Assembly: GCA_022702015.1 (NCBI GenBank)
Contig: JAKONI010000378.1
Span: forward strand, 1-34,360
From: Beijerinckiaceae bacterium
GTDB taxonomy: Bacteria; Pseudomonadota; Alphaproteobacteria; Rhizobiales; Beijerinckiaceae
Direction of reading: 5' to 3'
Length of the DNA: 34,360 nucleotides
A program made the position numbers and the translations under genes. Shown here piece after piece: positions 1-9,158 of this stretch (position 1 is the stretch's first letter; each line of letters begins with the position of its first letter). The notes below the pieces were generated by a model. The model worked only from the letters and a program-made list of their open reading frames with translations. It ran no database searches and was not told the origin of the DNA.

Positions 1-654
1 GCCGGCGTGACCTGCTGGTCCTGCCACCGGGGCCAGCCGGTGCCGGCGGAGATCTGGTTCTCGCGCCCGCCCCACCCGCAGGGCGCCCACATGGACAAGC
101 CGGAGAACTGGAACGAGTCCGGCGACAGCGTGCGCCAGTTCTTCCCGAATGCCGGCTACGAGCTCTACCTGCTCCAGGAGACGCCGGGTCTCGCCCAATC
201 CTATACGGCGCTGCCCAACGGGCAGGTGGCCGACCAGGTCGTGGTGAAGCGGCTCTACGAGGTGATGATGCAGATGTCCGCCGGCATGGGCGTGAACTGC
301 ACCTACTGCCACAACTCCCGTGCCTTCTACGACTGGGGCCAGAGCCTGCCCGCCCGCTGGACCGGCTATTCCGGCATCGAGATGACCCGGGACATCAACC
401 GCAACGTACTGCTGCCCTTGGCGGTGCGGATGCCGCAGATCCGGGAGACGGCGGACGATCCCCACACGGTCGTGCTGCCCGAGCGGATGCGCGGCGCGCA
501 GGAGGGCAACGGCTTCGTCCTCTGCGGCACCTGCCATTACGGGCTGCCCAAGCCCGCCGACCACGCGCGGGAGTTGCTCACGGTCTTCCCCGGCCTGAAG
601 GGCCCCGGCCGCGCGCACGCCGCCTCCGCCGCCGACCAGGGAGGCCAGCCGTGA
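1..654 (+). CDS. pufC: Photosynthetic reaction centre cytochrome c subunit, 5'-truncated by window edge
   Basis: Open frame from window edge; three c-type heme motifs CWSCH, CTYCH, CGTCH with spacing like the later hemes of tetraheme PufC; followed directly by puhA. Confidence 0.93.
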   Translation, partial: AGVTCWSCHRGQPVPAEIWFSRPPHPQGAHMDKPENWNESGDSVRQFFPNAGYELYLLQETPGLAQSYTALPNGQVADQVVVKRLYEVMMQMSAGMGVNCTYCHNSRAFYDWGQSLPARWTGYSGIEMTRDINRNVLLPLAVRMPQIRETADDPHTVVLPERMRGAQEGNGFVLCGTCHYGLPKPADHARELLTVFPGLKGPGRAHAASAADQGGQP

Positions 655-1574
655 ACGAGGGCGTCAGCCAGATCGCCGGATCCGCCGGCCACGGGATCCC
701 CCCGGCCACCGGCCTCCTCGGCAGCACCCACGCCACCGAGGCCGTGGGCGCCTGGGGCTTCCACCTCGGGGCGGTGACGCAGCACATCGACGGGGTCGTG
801 GTGCTGTTCTGGGCCTTCGCCCTCTTCTTCGGGACCCTGTGCTGGTATCTCCGGGCGGAGGACAAGCGCGAGGGCTACCCGATGGAGGACCCGACGCAGC
901 CCCTCCGCGCCCATCCCCTCGTCGGATTCCCGCCGCCGCCGGCGCCCAAGACCTTCACGCTCCAGAAGGGCGGGACGGTGACCCTGCCGAACTTCACCTC
1001 GCCCCCGGAGGTGCCCGCCCGCCACCTCCATCCGTTCCCCGGCTCGGCCTTCGTGCCGACCGGCGCCAACCCCATGCGCGACCCCGTCGGCCCGGCCTCC
1101 TACGTGCTCCGCGAGGAGGAACCCCTCCTGATGGAGGGGGAGAAGCTGCAACTCGTGCCGCTGCGCGAGGTCGGCGACGAGTGGCATGTCCAGGGGGGCG
1201 ATTCCGATCCCGTGGGGATGCCGGTGGTCGGCCGGGACGACAAGGTCGCCGGCCATGTCCGCGACCTTTGGGTGGATCGCGGCGCCAAGCTGCTGCGCTA
1301 CCTCGAAGTGGAGTTGAACGACGGGCGCCGCCGCCTGATGCCGGTCTTCTTCGCCAACGTCAGCCCGAAGTTCCGCCGGGTGAAGACGCGCTCGATCTAC
1401 GCCGAGCAGTTCGCGGCCATCCCCGAACTCAAGGATCCCGACCGGATCACCGCCCGGGAGGAGGATCGGATCAGCGCCTACTTCGCCGGGGGCAAGATGT
1501 TCGCCGAGGGCGTGCGGCGGGGGGCGTTCGGCGCCCCTCCGCGCGACGGGCTCGGCCGGAGGAAAACGGCATGA
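651..1574 (+). CDS. puhA: Photosynthetic reaction centre H subunit
   Basis: Single N-terminal TM followed by 'WYLRAEDKREGYPMEDP', typical of PuhA; GTG start overlapping pufC stop (GTGA). Confidence 0.95.
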   Translation: MNEGVSQIAGSAGHGIPPATGLLGSTHATEAVGAWGFHLGAVTQHIDGVVVLFWAFALFFGTLCWYLRAEDKREGYPMEDPTQPLRAHPLVGFPPPPAPKTFTLQKGGTVTLPNFTSPPEVPARHLHPFPGSAFVPTGANPMRDPVGPASYVLREEEPLLMEGEKLQLVPLREVGDEWHVQGGDSDPVGMPVVGRDDKVAGHVRDLWVDRGAKLLRYLEVELNDGRRRLMPVFFANVSPKFRRVKTRSIYAEQFAAIPELKDPDRITAREEDRISAYFAGGKMFAEGVRRGAFGAPPRDGLGRRKTA

Positions 1575-2239
1575 CGACGCGCACGCCCCACCCCGCCGCT
1601 GCCGGCGCTCCCCCGCGCCCGGTGGGCGTCCGGCTGGAGCCGGGGGAACGGATCCTGTGGCAGGGAAGGCCGGAGGCCTCGGCCCTGCGCCGCCATCTCC
1701 TGAAGGGGCGCTGGCTCGCCGCCTATTTCGCCGTCCTCCTCGGCTGGAAGCTCGCGCTGATCGTCGCCCTCCGGGGCCTGCGCCCCCAGGAGGTGTTCGA
1801 CACCGCCGTTCTGCTCGCCCAGGGGGCGGCCCTCATGGGGATCCTCGCCTACCTCGCCTGGGCGCTCGCCCGGAGCACGACCTACACCGTGACGAGCCTG
1901 CGGATCGTCATCCGCCACGGCATCGCTCTCCAGGGGACCGTGGACATCCCCCTGCGCGCGATCCGCAGCGTCGCCGTGCGGATCCATCACGATGGGACCG
2001 GGGACGTGGCGCTGGCCGTGCGGGACGGGGGCGGGGTCGGCCTCAGCAAGCTGTGGCCGCATGCCCGCGGCCTGAGCCTGTCCGCCCCGGTGCCGATGCT
2101 GCGGGGGTTGCCGGACGCGGCCGTTCTAGGGACCCAGCTCGCCCGGCGCCTCGACCATCCCGCGCCGGCCCTCGCCGGACCGGATACGACTTGTCAGGAC
2201 CTCCGGCCCGGCACGGCCCCGCACGCGACGGCGGCTTGA
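1571..2239 (+). CDS. puhB: Photosynthetic complex assembly protein PuhB (bacterial PH-like membrane domain)
   Basis: In-frame ATG at 1571 (ATGA overlap with puhA stop) inside the 839..2239 ORF; 'LEPGERILWQGRPE', TM helices, 'TTYTVTSLRIVIRHGIAL' typical of PuhB; position after puhA. Confidence 0.88.
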   Translation: MTTRTPHPAAAGAPPRPVGVRLEPGERILWQGRPEASALRRHLLKGRWLAAYFAVLLGWKLALIVALRGLRPQEVFDTAVLLAQGAALMGILAYLAWALARSTTYTVTSLRIVIRHGIALQGTVDIPLRAIRSVAVRIHHDGTGDVALAVRDGGGVGLSKLWPHARGLSLSAPVPMLRGLPDAAVLGTQLARRLDHPAPALAGPDTTCQDLRPGTAPHATAA

Positions 2240-2251
2240 CGGGGCGCGGCC

Positions 2252-2737
2252 ATGGCGAAGGATCTCCTCCAGGCCCTCATGGCCGCGCTGGTGCTCGGCC
2301 TCGTCGGCGCCCTCTCCATCGCCCTGGGCGAGCCCCTGCTGGTGCCGAGCCTCGGCGCCGCGATCCTTCTGCAGGTCCACCTGCCCGATCTGCCGAGCGC
2401 GAGGGCCTGGAACACCGCCGTCGGCCAACTCTGCGGGGCGGCCTGCGGCCTCGCGGTCCTTCATGCGCTGGGGGCCGCGCACGACCCGAGCTTCAGCGGG
2501 ATCCACCCCCTGACGGTCGGGCGGGTGGCCGCGACGATGGCCGCCGTCGCCGCGACCCTGCTGCTGCAAGCCCTCCTCGGCGCGATCAACCCGGCCGGGG
2601 GCGCGACGGCGCTGATCGTCACCCTCGGCTCCGAGGCCGCCACGCTGGCGGGGGCGGCCCGCCTGACGGCCGCCGTGCTGCTGGCGAGCGCCCTCGGGGA
2701 AGGCGCCCGCCGCCTCTCCCTGAGGCTTCGCGGCTAG
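2252..2737 (+). CDS. HPP family integral membrane protein
   Basis: Four hydrophobic helices; 'LVPSLGAAILLQVHLPDLPSARAWNTAVGQLCGA' and 'NPAGGATALI' resemble the HPP family. Confidence 0.8.
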   Translation: MAKDLLQALMAALVLGLVGALSIALGEPLLVPSLGAAILLQVHLPDLPSARAWNTAVGQLCGAACGLAVLHALGAAHDPSFSGIHPLTVGRVAATMAAVAATLLLQALLGAINPAGGATALIVTLGSEAATLAGAARLTAAVLLASALGEGARRLSLRLRG

Positions 2738-2741
2738 ATCC

Positions 2742-3506
2742 TCACGCCGTGGCCCGCTCGTCGGAACGGGGCCGGTCCTCGTTGAAATGCAGGTAGACGG
2801 GATCGAACTCGGCGGTGGCCACGAGGCCGGGCCAGTCGCCGATGATGAGATGGCCGCCCTGCAGGACGATCTGGCGCTGCGCCCGCAGGGTCCTCAACGA
2901 CCGGTTGAAATGCACCGCCGTGACGCCGACCGCATCGGCCAGTTCCGCCTGTGTCGGTGGCAGGGGACAGGACAGGTCGCCGGCCAGCCCCACGGCACGC
3001 TGGCGCATGTACATCTCGCAGAACAGATGCGCCGTCCGCCCCAGGGACTGGCGGCGCCCGAGCGTCATGATCCGCTCGCGGTAGACCGAGGCATCGACCA
3101 GCGTGTCGCGCCAGAGCGCCGCCATCACCCCGGGCCGGCCGACGACGAGGGCGCGCATCGCCTCGTGCGGGATGAAGGCCAGGGTGCAGGCGGTGAGGCT
3201 TGCCAGGCAATGGTCCATCACCGGCAGGTAGAGGTGCTGGAGGTCCGGGATGTCCCCGGCGATGTAGAAGGACAGGATCTGGCGGTCGCCCGCCGCCGTG
3301 TAGGCGTAGCGGTGGGCCCAGCCCTCGAGCACAAGGCAGCAATGGGCGGGCCGCTCCCCGACCGTGGCGACATCCTCGTGGGGGCCCACCTGCCGGATCA
3401 TGTGCGGCAGGCCGAGCACGGCCCGCCGTTCCTCGTCGTTGAGGCGGATGACGCTGTCGAGCTTGCGCAGGAGGGGCGTCAGGGTCTGGGGAGGGGATGC
3501 GGCCAT
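2742..3506 (-). CDS. Crp/Fnr family transcriptional regulator
   Basis: Start MAASPPQTL at 3506; cyclic-nucleotide-binding-like domain plus C-terminal HTH 'PPTQAELADAVGVTAVHFNRSLRTLRAQ'. No N-terminal Fe-S cysteine cluster. Confidence 0.85.
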   Translation of the reverse strand: MAASPPQTLTPLLRKLDSVIRLNDEERRAVLGLPHMIRQVGPHEDVATVGERPAHCCLVLEGWAHRYAYTAAGDRQILSFYIAGDIPDLQHLYLPVMDHCLASLTACTLAFIPHEAMRALVVGRPGVMAALWRDTLVDASVYRERIMTLGRRQSLGRTAHLFCEMYMRQRAVGLAGDLSCPLPPTQAELADAVGVTAVHFNRSLRTLRAQRQIVLQGGHLIIGDWPGLVATAEFDPVYLHFNEDRPRSDERATA

Positions 3507-3508
3507 GG

Positions 3509-3754
3509 CTACGCCCTGGCGCGGTCCGACCACGCGGTCGTCAGGGCGAGGGTCATGTCGAGCACGGCCGCCCCCGTCGAATCCCTGACGGCCACCGAGA
3601 CCCTGTGCCGGTCGTGCGAGGCGAGGTCTTCCGCCGCGATGCCGGTCAGCGTCCGCACGGCGATGGCCCGGACCTCTTCCAGGTCGCGGCATTCCGAGCC
3701 GGTCTCGTCCCGCTGCGGGCTGCCGTTCTCGATGTCGAAGTAGTAGCGGGGCAA
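3509..3754 (-). CDS. DUF6894 family small protein
   Basis: 'PRYYFDIENG...RDETGSECRDLEEVRAIAVRTL' pattern; likely TTG start at 3754. Confidence 0.6.
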   Translation of the reverse strand: MPRYYFDIENGSPQRDETGSECRDLEEVRAIAVRTLTGIAAEDLASHDRHRVSVAVRDSTGAAVLDMTLALTTAWSDRARA

Positions 3755-3828
3755 GGCTCGGATCTCGGGGGGGCGACCGTTCGAGGCCAACCGGGCATGA
3801 CCGCAAAGGTTGCCCGCCGCCGGACCGC

Positions 3829-4689
3829 TCACGCCGCCGGCTGCTCCCGCGACAGCAGGGCGGGATCGGTCAGGCAGGCATCCGCCCCCCACATCCCGGG
3901 TGCCGCGCCGCCCCGGGCGACCAGGGCTCCGCCGACGACGACGCGCAGCCCCGGATTGCGCGAGGCGCGGCGGAGGATCGGGATCGCCCGCCGCAGGGCG
4001 GGGGAATGGACATCGCAGGCCAGCGAGAAGCCGAGGACGTCGTAGCAATCCGCCTCCAGCGCTGCCGCGAGGGCCGCCACGGGATCGGGGCCGGTCTCGC
4101 CGACGAACGCCGTCGTCCAGCCCGCATCGCGGAGCAGCCCGCCCGCGTGGCAGAGGCCGTAGGTGTGGGGGTCCCCCGGCGCCCCCGCGAGGAGGATGCG
4201 GCGTCCGGGCGTCGCTTCGCGGGGCCCGGCCGTGGGACCGATCGCCTCTCTCAGGACGGACCGCAGCCGCCCCATCGCCTCCGTGACGTCGAGGAAGTCA
4301 CAGAGATCCTCCTCCCACATCACGCCGAGGGCCCGCGCCACGGGGGCCAGCATGTCCCCGGCGAGGACGGCCCACCGGGTGCCGCGAACCTGCTCCCGCG
4401 CGACCTCCGCCCGGAAGCGATCGGGATCCCGGATGAGCAGCCGCGCGAGCGCCCGGGGGTCGCCCGGGGCCGCCTCCAGCCGCGCGCGGTGAAGGTTGCG
4501 CAGTCGCGGAAGGATCTCCCGGTCGACGAGGCCCGCCACGATCCTCGCCGAACCTTCCGGGGCGGACAGGTTCGGGCCGGGGAAGGACCCGCGCGGAACG
4601 GGAGCCGGGAGCCGAAGGGCCGACGTTCCGTCGGGGAAGGGTGACAAGCCTCGCCGCCGGACGGCAGTGCTCAAATGCGACGCATCCAT
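3829..4689 (-). CDS. Cobalamin (B12)-binding domain regulator, AerR/PpaA-like
   Basis: C-terminal B12-binding fold with DxHxxG motif ('GDPHTYGL') and 'VVVGGALV'; N-terminal helical domain; neighbourhood of reaction-centre genes. ATG at 4689 preferred over the track's TTG start at 4731. Confidence 0.75.
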   Translation of the reverse strand: MDASHLSTAVRRRGLSPFPDGTSALRLPAPVPRGSFPGPNLSAPEGSARIVAGLVDREILPRLRNLHRARLEAAPGDPRALARLLIRDPDRFRAEVAREQVRGTRWAVLAGDMLAPVARALGVMWEEDLCDFLDVTEAMGRLRSVLREAIGPTAGPREATPGRRILLAGAPGDPHTYGLCHAGGLLRDAGWTTAFVGETGPDPVAALAAALEADCYDVLGFSLACDVHSPALRRAIPILRRASRNPGLRVVVGGALVARGGAAPGMWGADACLTDPALLSREQPAA

Positions 4690-4724
4690 GGGCCGTGCTT
4701 TGGCGGGTTTTCCCGACCGATGCG

Positions 4725-4738
4725 TTGACAAACATCAA
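4725..4738. promoter_or_regulatory. Candidate FNR/FixK-type box TTGACAAACATCAA
   Basis: TTGAC-N4-ATCAA, one mismatch from the palindromic consensus TTGAT-N4-ATCAA; 35 nt upstream of the 4689 start codon (minus strand). Confidence 0.45.
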
Positions 4739-5058
4739 GCTTACCCGGGCGGCTTGAGAAGCATCGGAGCTTATATCAACTATAAGTAGAACCATCGGCC
4801 GAAGTGGATCGTGGTCATCCTCCGGTCGATCCGCCATTCGCGGGTCGGCGACCGTGCGGTGCGAGGCGGCTGTTGCCCCCCGCTGCCGGGGCCCGATGGC
4901 CCGGCCCCTGAGCCGTTTGGCGCTGATGATGCATCGCGGCCCGGCTCGATCCCTCGCGCTGCGAATTCGATGACCTACGATCCGCCCCACGGCACCGCCG
5001 TACGGACGATCCCGTCCCTCGTCCCGCCCCGGTCGGCGCCCGTGCGAGAGGGCCGCCC

Positions 5059-7716
5059 GTGAGCGACGCCATCGACTGGGCGGAGCGTCGCCGCATCGCG
5101 GAGCAGGCGCGGGGCGAGCGGCCGTGGTCCCTGTGGGGGCCCTACCTGAGCGAGCGGCAATGGGGGACCGTGCGCGAGGATTACAGCCCCGACGGCAATG
5201 CCTGGCGCTCCCTCACCCACGACGACGCGCGCTCGCGGGCCTACCGCTGGGGGGAGGATGGGCTCGCCGGCCTCTGCGACGAGCGCGGCCTGCTCTGCCT
5301 CGCCCTGGGGTTGTGGAACGGACGCGACGCCATCCTGAAGGAGCGCCTCTTCGGCCTCACCAACGAGCAGGGCAACCATGGCGAGGACGTCAAGGAGCAC
5401 TACCACTACCTCGACGCGGTCCCGAGCCACGCCTACCTCAAGTTCCTCTACCGCTACCCGCAGGGGGCCTACCCCTATGAGGACCTCGTCCGCGAAAGCC
5501 TTCAGCGCAGCCGCGAGGTCCCGGAATACGAGATCGACGACACCGGACTTTTCGACGGCGGGCGCTTCTTCGACGTGGTGGTCGAGTACGCCAAGGCCGA
5601 TGTCGATGACATCCACGTCCTCGTCTCCGCCACGAACCGGGGGCCGGACGCCGCCGACCTTCACCTCGTCCCGCAGGTCTGGTTCCGCAACACCTGGTCG
5701 TGGCGGGAGAACAGCCCGCGCCCGCGCCTGGCCCTCCACCCCGAGGGGGGCATCGTCTGCGAGCATCACCGCCTCGGCAGCTATCGCCTCGCCTTCGAGG
5801 GCGATCCAGAGGTTCTGTTCTGCGAGAACGACACGAACCTGCGCCGCCACGCCGGCCAGCCCGAGGCCGAGGGCCCGTTCAAGGACGGGTTCCACGCGGC
5901 CATCGTCGATGGGGACCGGGCCGCGATCCGGCGCGACGCCGGCACCAAGCTCGGCCTGCACTACGCCGTCCGCCTGGAGCCCGGCGAAACGAGGCGGATC
6001 CGGCTGCGGTTGTCGGCGGGGACGCGGACCCGCTCCCTCGATGCGGACGGGGACGTCCGCCGCCGGCGCATCGCCGAGGCCGACGCCTTCTACGAGGCCC
6101 TCCACGAGCGGATCACCGAGCCGGATGAAAGGGCGATCTTCCGTCAGGCGGCGGCCGGGCTGATCTGGTCGAAGCAGCTCTACAGCTACGACGTGCAAGC
6201 CTGGCTCAAGGGCGACCCGCTCCAGCCGGCGCCGCCCCGGGAGCGCGACGGCGGGCGCAACACCCACTGGCGGCATTTCGCGGCCTCCGACGTGCTGTCG
6301 ATGCCGGACAAGTGGGAATATCCCTGGTTCGCCGCCTGGGACCTCGCCTTCCACTGCCTGCCGCTGGCCTTGCTCGATCCGGACTTCGCCAAGAAGCAGC
6401 TGCTGCTGTTGACGCGCGAATGGTACATGCACCCCAACGGACAGCTTCCGGCCTACGAGTGGGAGCTTTCCGACACCAACCCGCCGGTCCACGCCTGGGC
6501 GGCCTACCGGGTGTTCGAGATCGACCGGAGCCGCCGGGGCGGGCGCGGGGACCTCGCCTTCCTCGAGGGCGTCTTCCACAAGCTGCTGATCAACTTCACC
6601 TGGTGGGTGAACCGCAAGGACGCGGGGGGCCGCAACGTGTTCCAGGGCGGGTTCCTCGGCCTCGACAACGTCGGCGTGTTCGACCGGTCGCGGCCGCCCC
6701 CGGGCTTCGGCATGGTGCATCAGGCCGACGGAACCGCCTGGATGGCGATGTACGCCCTCACCATGATGCGCATCGCCCTCGAACTCGCGCTCCACAACGA
6801 CGTGTACGAGAGTACCGCCTCCAAGTTCTTCGAGCACTTCCTCCTCATCGCCGAGGCCATGACCGACATGGGCGGCGAGGGGTTCGGCCTCTGGGACGAG
6901 AACGACGAGTTCTACTACGACGAGGTCGATATTCCCGGCGCGGGGCTGTTCCCTCTGCGCGTGCGCTCGATGGTGGGCCTGGTGCCGCTGTTCGCCGTCG
7001 AGGTCATCGAGCCCTCCGTGCTTCAGCGCCTGCCGGACTTCGCCCGGCGGCTGAACTGGCTGCTGGAGAACCGGCCCCATCTCGCCCGCCTCGTCTCGCG
7101 CTGGGACGAGGGCGGCGTGAAGGACCGCAAGCTGCTCTCGCTCCTGCGGGGGCACCGGATGAAGGCGCTGCTCCGGCGGATGCTCGACGAGGCGGAGTTC
7201 CTGTCGCCCTTCGGCGTGCGCTCGCTGTCGAAGGCGCACCGCGACGCGCCCTACGTCTTCAACGAGCGCGGCGCCTCCTTCACCGTCCGCTACGATCCGG
7301 CCAACTCGACGTCGAACATGTTCGGCGGCAATTCCAACTGGCGCGGGCCCGTGTGGATGCCGATGAACTACCTGATCGTAGAGGCCCTGCGTCGCTTCCA
7401 CACCTATTACGGCGACGACTTCCTGGTGGAGTTCCCGACCGGGTCGGGGGAGACGAGGACGCTCGCCGCGATCGCCGACGCGCTCCAGGACCGGCTGCTC
7501 GCCCTGTTCGCCAAGGACGAGGCCGGCCACCGCCCCTTCTCCGGCGGCCGACCGCCGGTCCCCCCGGCGGCCGGGGCCGAGGAGGCTCTCCTGTTCCATG
7601 AGTTCTTCGACGGCGACACCGGCTGCGGTCTCGGCGCCTCGCACCAGACGGGCTGGACGGCCCTGATCCTCAACCTCCTGCACGATCGGGCGGAGGGACG
7701 GGCGCCCGCGCGTTGA
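5059..7716 (+). CDS. Glucosidase / MGH1-like glycoside hydrolase (GH63-type)
   Basis: 885 aa; '[23 protein letters not shown]', '[37 protein letters not shown]', '[16 protein letters not shown]', 'TGWTALI' typical of the family. Confidence 0.88.
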   Translation: MSDAIDWAERRRIAEQARGERPWSLWGPYLSERQWGTVREDYSPDGNAWRSLTHDDARSRAYRWGEDGLAGLCDERGLLCLALGLWNGRDAILKERLFGLTNEQGNHGEDVKEHYHYLDAVPSHAYLKFLYRYPQGAYPYEDLVRESLQRSREVPEYEIDDTGLFDGGRFFDVVVEYAKADVDDIHVLVSATNRGPDAADLHLVPQVWFRNTWSWRENSPRPRLALHPEGGIVCEHHRLGSYRLAFEGDPEVLFCENDTNLRRHAGQPEAEGPFKDGFHAAIVDGDRAAIRRDAGTKLGLHYAVRLEPGETRRIRLRLSAGTRTRSLDADGDVRRRRIAEADAFYEALHERITEPDERAIFRQAAAGLIWSKQLYSYDVQAWLKGDPLQPAPPRERDGGRNTHWRHFAASDVLSMPDKWEYPWFAAWDLAFHCLPLALLDPDFAKKQLLLLTREWYMHPNGQLPAYEWELSDTNPPVHAWAAYRVFEIDRSRRGGRGDLAFLEGVFHKLLINFTWWVNRKDAGGRNVFQGGFLGLDNVGVFDRSRPPPGFGMVHQADGTAWMAMYALTMMRIALELALHNDVYESTASKFFEHFLLIAEAMTDMGGEGFGLWDENDEFYYDEVDIPGAGLFPLRVRSMVGLVPLFAVEVIEPSVLQRLPDFARRLNWLLENRPHLARLVSRWDEGGVKDRKLLSLLRGHRMKALLRRMLDEAEFLSPFGVRSLSKAHRDAPYVFNERGASFTVRYDPANSTSNMFGGNSNWRGPVWMPMNYLIVEALRRFHTYYGDDFLVEFPTGSGETRTLAAIADALQDRLLALFAKDEAGHRPFSGGRPPVPPAAGAEEALLFHEFFDGDTGCGLGASHQTGWTALILNLLHDRAEGRAPAR

Positions 7717-7896
7717 GCCGACTCCGCCGGCCTCGCCTCATCGCCGGGGCTTCGGCGAGCCTCCATCTCCGGGGCCGCCATCCCATCTCCGCGCGGCGGG
7801 GAGATCGGCCTTGCATCCAAGAACAAAAAGAGTACGAAGTGGCCTCGTCGCCCGCGCAGGCGGGCGGTGCCTCCTTCACCGGTCAGGGGCCCCCTC

Positions 7897-8160
7897 ATGG
7901 ACACCGACCCTTGTCCCGTCTTGCAGGGCGCCCTGCGGGACTACCGCGCGATCAGCTCCGCCCGGGACGGCCGCGTGACCGATGTCACCGCCCTCGACGC
8001 CCGGTGCGACGCGGATGCCATCGCGCAGGCCGATGCGCTGGTACGGCGCGACCTCGCCCTGGATCTTTGGGATGGGTTACGCCTCGTCGAACATTTCACC
8101 GGGCGCCGGGCCTGGACCATCCCCCTGGTCCCGGAAGCCGATCCGTTCCTCGGAGGGTGA
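7897..8160 (+). CDS. Small hypothetical protein
   Basis: ATG at 7897; 'LWDGLRLVEHF' resembles small conserved Hyphomicrobiales proteins. Confidence 0.45.
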   Translation: MDTDPCPVLQGALRDYRAISSARDGRVTDVTALDARCDADAIAQADALVRRDLALDLWDGLRLVEHFTGRRAWTIPLVPEADPFLGG

Positions 8161-8292
8161 GCCCAGCCAGCGGAGCACGCCGCCAGGATGCTGGGGGACG
8201 GGGAACAGCTCGCTGAGGCCGTGGGCGATGCCGGACAGGACCGCGTCGTCCAGCGTGTCATCGTGCCAGGTAGGCACAACTTTAAATTTCAT
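8077..8292 (-). CDS. Small hypothetical protein (MKFKVVPTWHDDTLDDAVLSG...)
   Basis: ORF with plausible N-terminus at 8292; 3' end overlaps the converging 7897..8160 ORF. Confidence 0.3.
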   Translation of the reverse strand: MKFKVVPTWHDDTLDDAVLSGIAHGLSELFPVPQHPGGVLRWLGSPSEERIGFRDQGDGPGPAPGEMFDEA

Positions 8293-8471
8293 GGTTCCCT
8301 CAGGGGCGGTCACCTGCGTCAAGTGGGCGTTTTCCCTTTGGTTCCCAACTGGTAAACCCGTTTGTCGTTCACTGTGTCCGTGGTGCCATCTGGCGGGCCG
8401 GTGATGCGTGGGGCGTCTTTTCTCTACCTTTCGTTGAAATCCACGCGGCGGACGCCTCGTCCCGCGTGCCG

Positions 8472-8497
8472 TCGTTCCCCCGCATGTGGGGGAACGA
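8472..8497. repeat. Perfect 10-bp inverted repeat TCGTTCCCCC-GCATGT-GGGGGAACGA
   Basis: Read directly; hairpin with 6-nt loop. Confidence 0.8.
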
Positions 8498-8725
8498 GCA
8501 TCCCTGGACTTGAGGGAGGCAACCCATGCTTCCCGTCTCTCCGGGCGCCATGACAGATCCACTCATGTCGTCACTGCGATGATGTCCGAAATTTAATTGC
8601 GCACTCGCAAGATTTTATGGAACGATATTTGAGGTTGAGCGAAAAGCTTGACCAAATGACTTAATTTGGAACGCTTCGTTACTTCTGCGGATTGAACGGG
8701 TCCCGAACGAGAACCGGAGTTTGCC

Positions 8726-9127
8726 ATGCGTTCCCCCACCTTCGCCAGGACCTTTGGCCCCGCCCTTCTGCTCGCGATGACATTCGGATCGGGCGCGATC
8801 GCCCAGACCACCACGACGGGAACGCCCGCCGCCCCGGACGCGAAGTCCAGCCAGCAGTCCGGCGGCCAGGAGAGCGTCACCCGGCCGAACACCGACAAGG
8901 CCAGCCCGCAGGGGATGCCGGCGGGGGCGCACACGAACGCCAAACTGGAGCCCGGTGCCAACAGCTTCACCGAGGGCGAGGTCCGCTCCCGACTGGAGAA
9001 GGCCGGATTCACCAACCCGCAGAACCTGAAGAAGGACAACGAAGGCATTTGGCGCGGCACCGCCACGCATGGCGGCAAGCCCGTCTCGGTGGGCTTCGAC
9101 TTCAAGGGCAGCGTCGCCGCGCAGTAA
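8726..9127 (+). CDS. Exported PepSY-like small protein
   Basis: Signal peptide 'ALLLAMTFGSGAIAQ'; C-terminal 'VRSRLEKAGFTNPQNLKKDNEGIWRGTATHGGKPVSVGFDFKG'. Confidence 0.65.
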   Translation: MRSPTFARTFGPALLLAMTFGSGAIAQTTTTGTPAAPDAKSSQQSGGQESVTRPNTDKASPQGMPAGAHTNAKLEPGANSFTEGEVRSRLEKAGFTNPQNLKKDNEGIWRGTATHGGKPVSVGFDFKGSVAAQ

Positions 9128-9158
9128 TCCGCCGACCCTTCCAACAAGGAGAAGACCC

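Noticed and set aside
1657-2796. 379-aa plus-strand ORF overlapping puhB and the HPP gene
   Set aside because: Arg/Pro/Gly-rich off-frame translation; puhB and HPP frames have hydrophobic helices and family motifs.
4975-7683. 902-aa minus-strand ORF
   Set aside because: Antisense shadow of the GH63-type glucosidase caused by high GC; low-complexity His/Glu/Val/Arg-rich translation with no family signature.
8471-8600. CRISPR array
   Set aside because: Only one hairpin unit is seen; no regular repeat-spacer series and no cas genes.
8619-8673. GGAAC elements upstream of the PepSY-like gene as EcfG promoters
   Set aside because: No CGTT at the expected 16-17 nt spacing.
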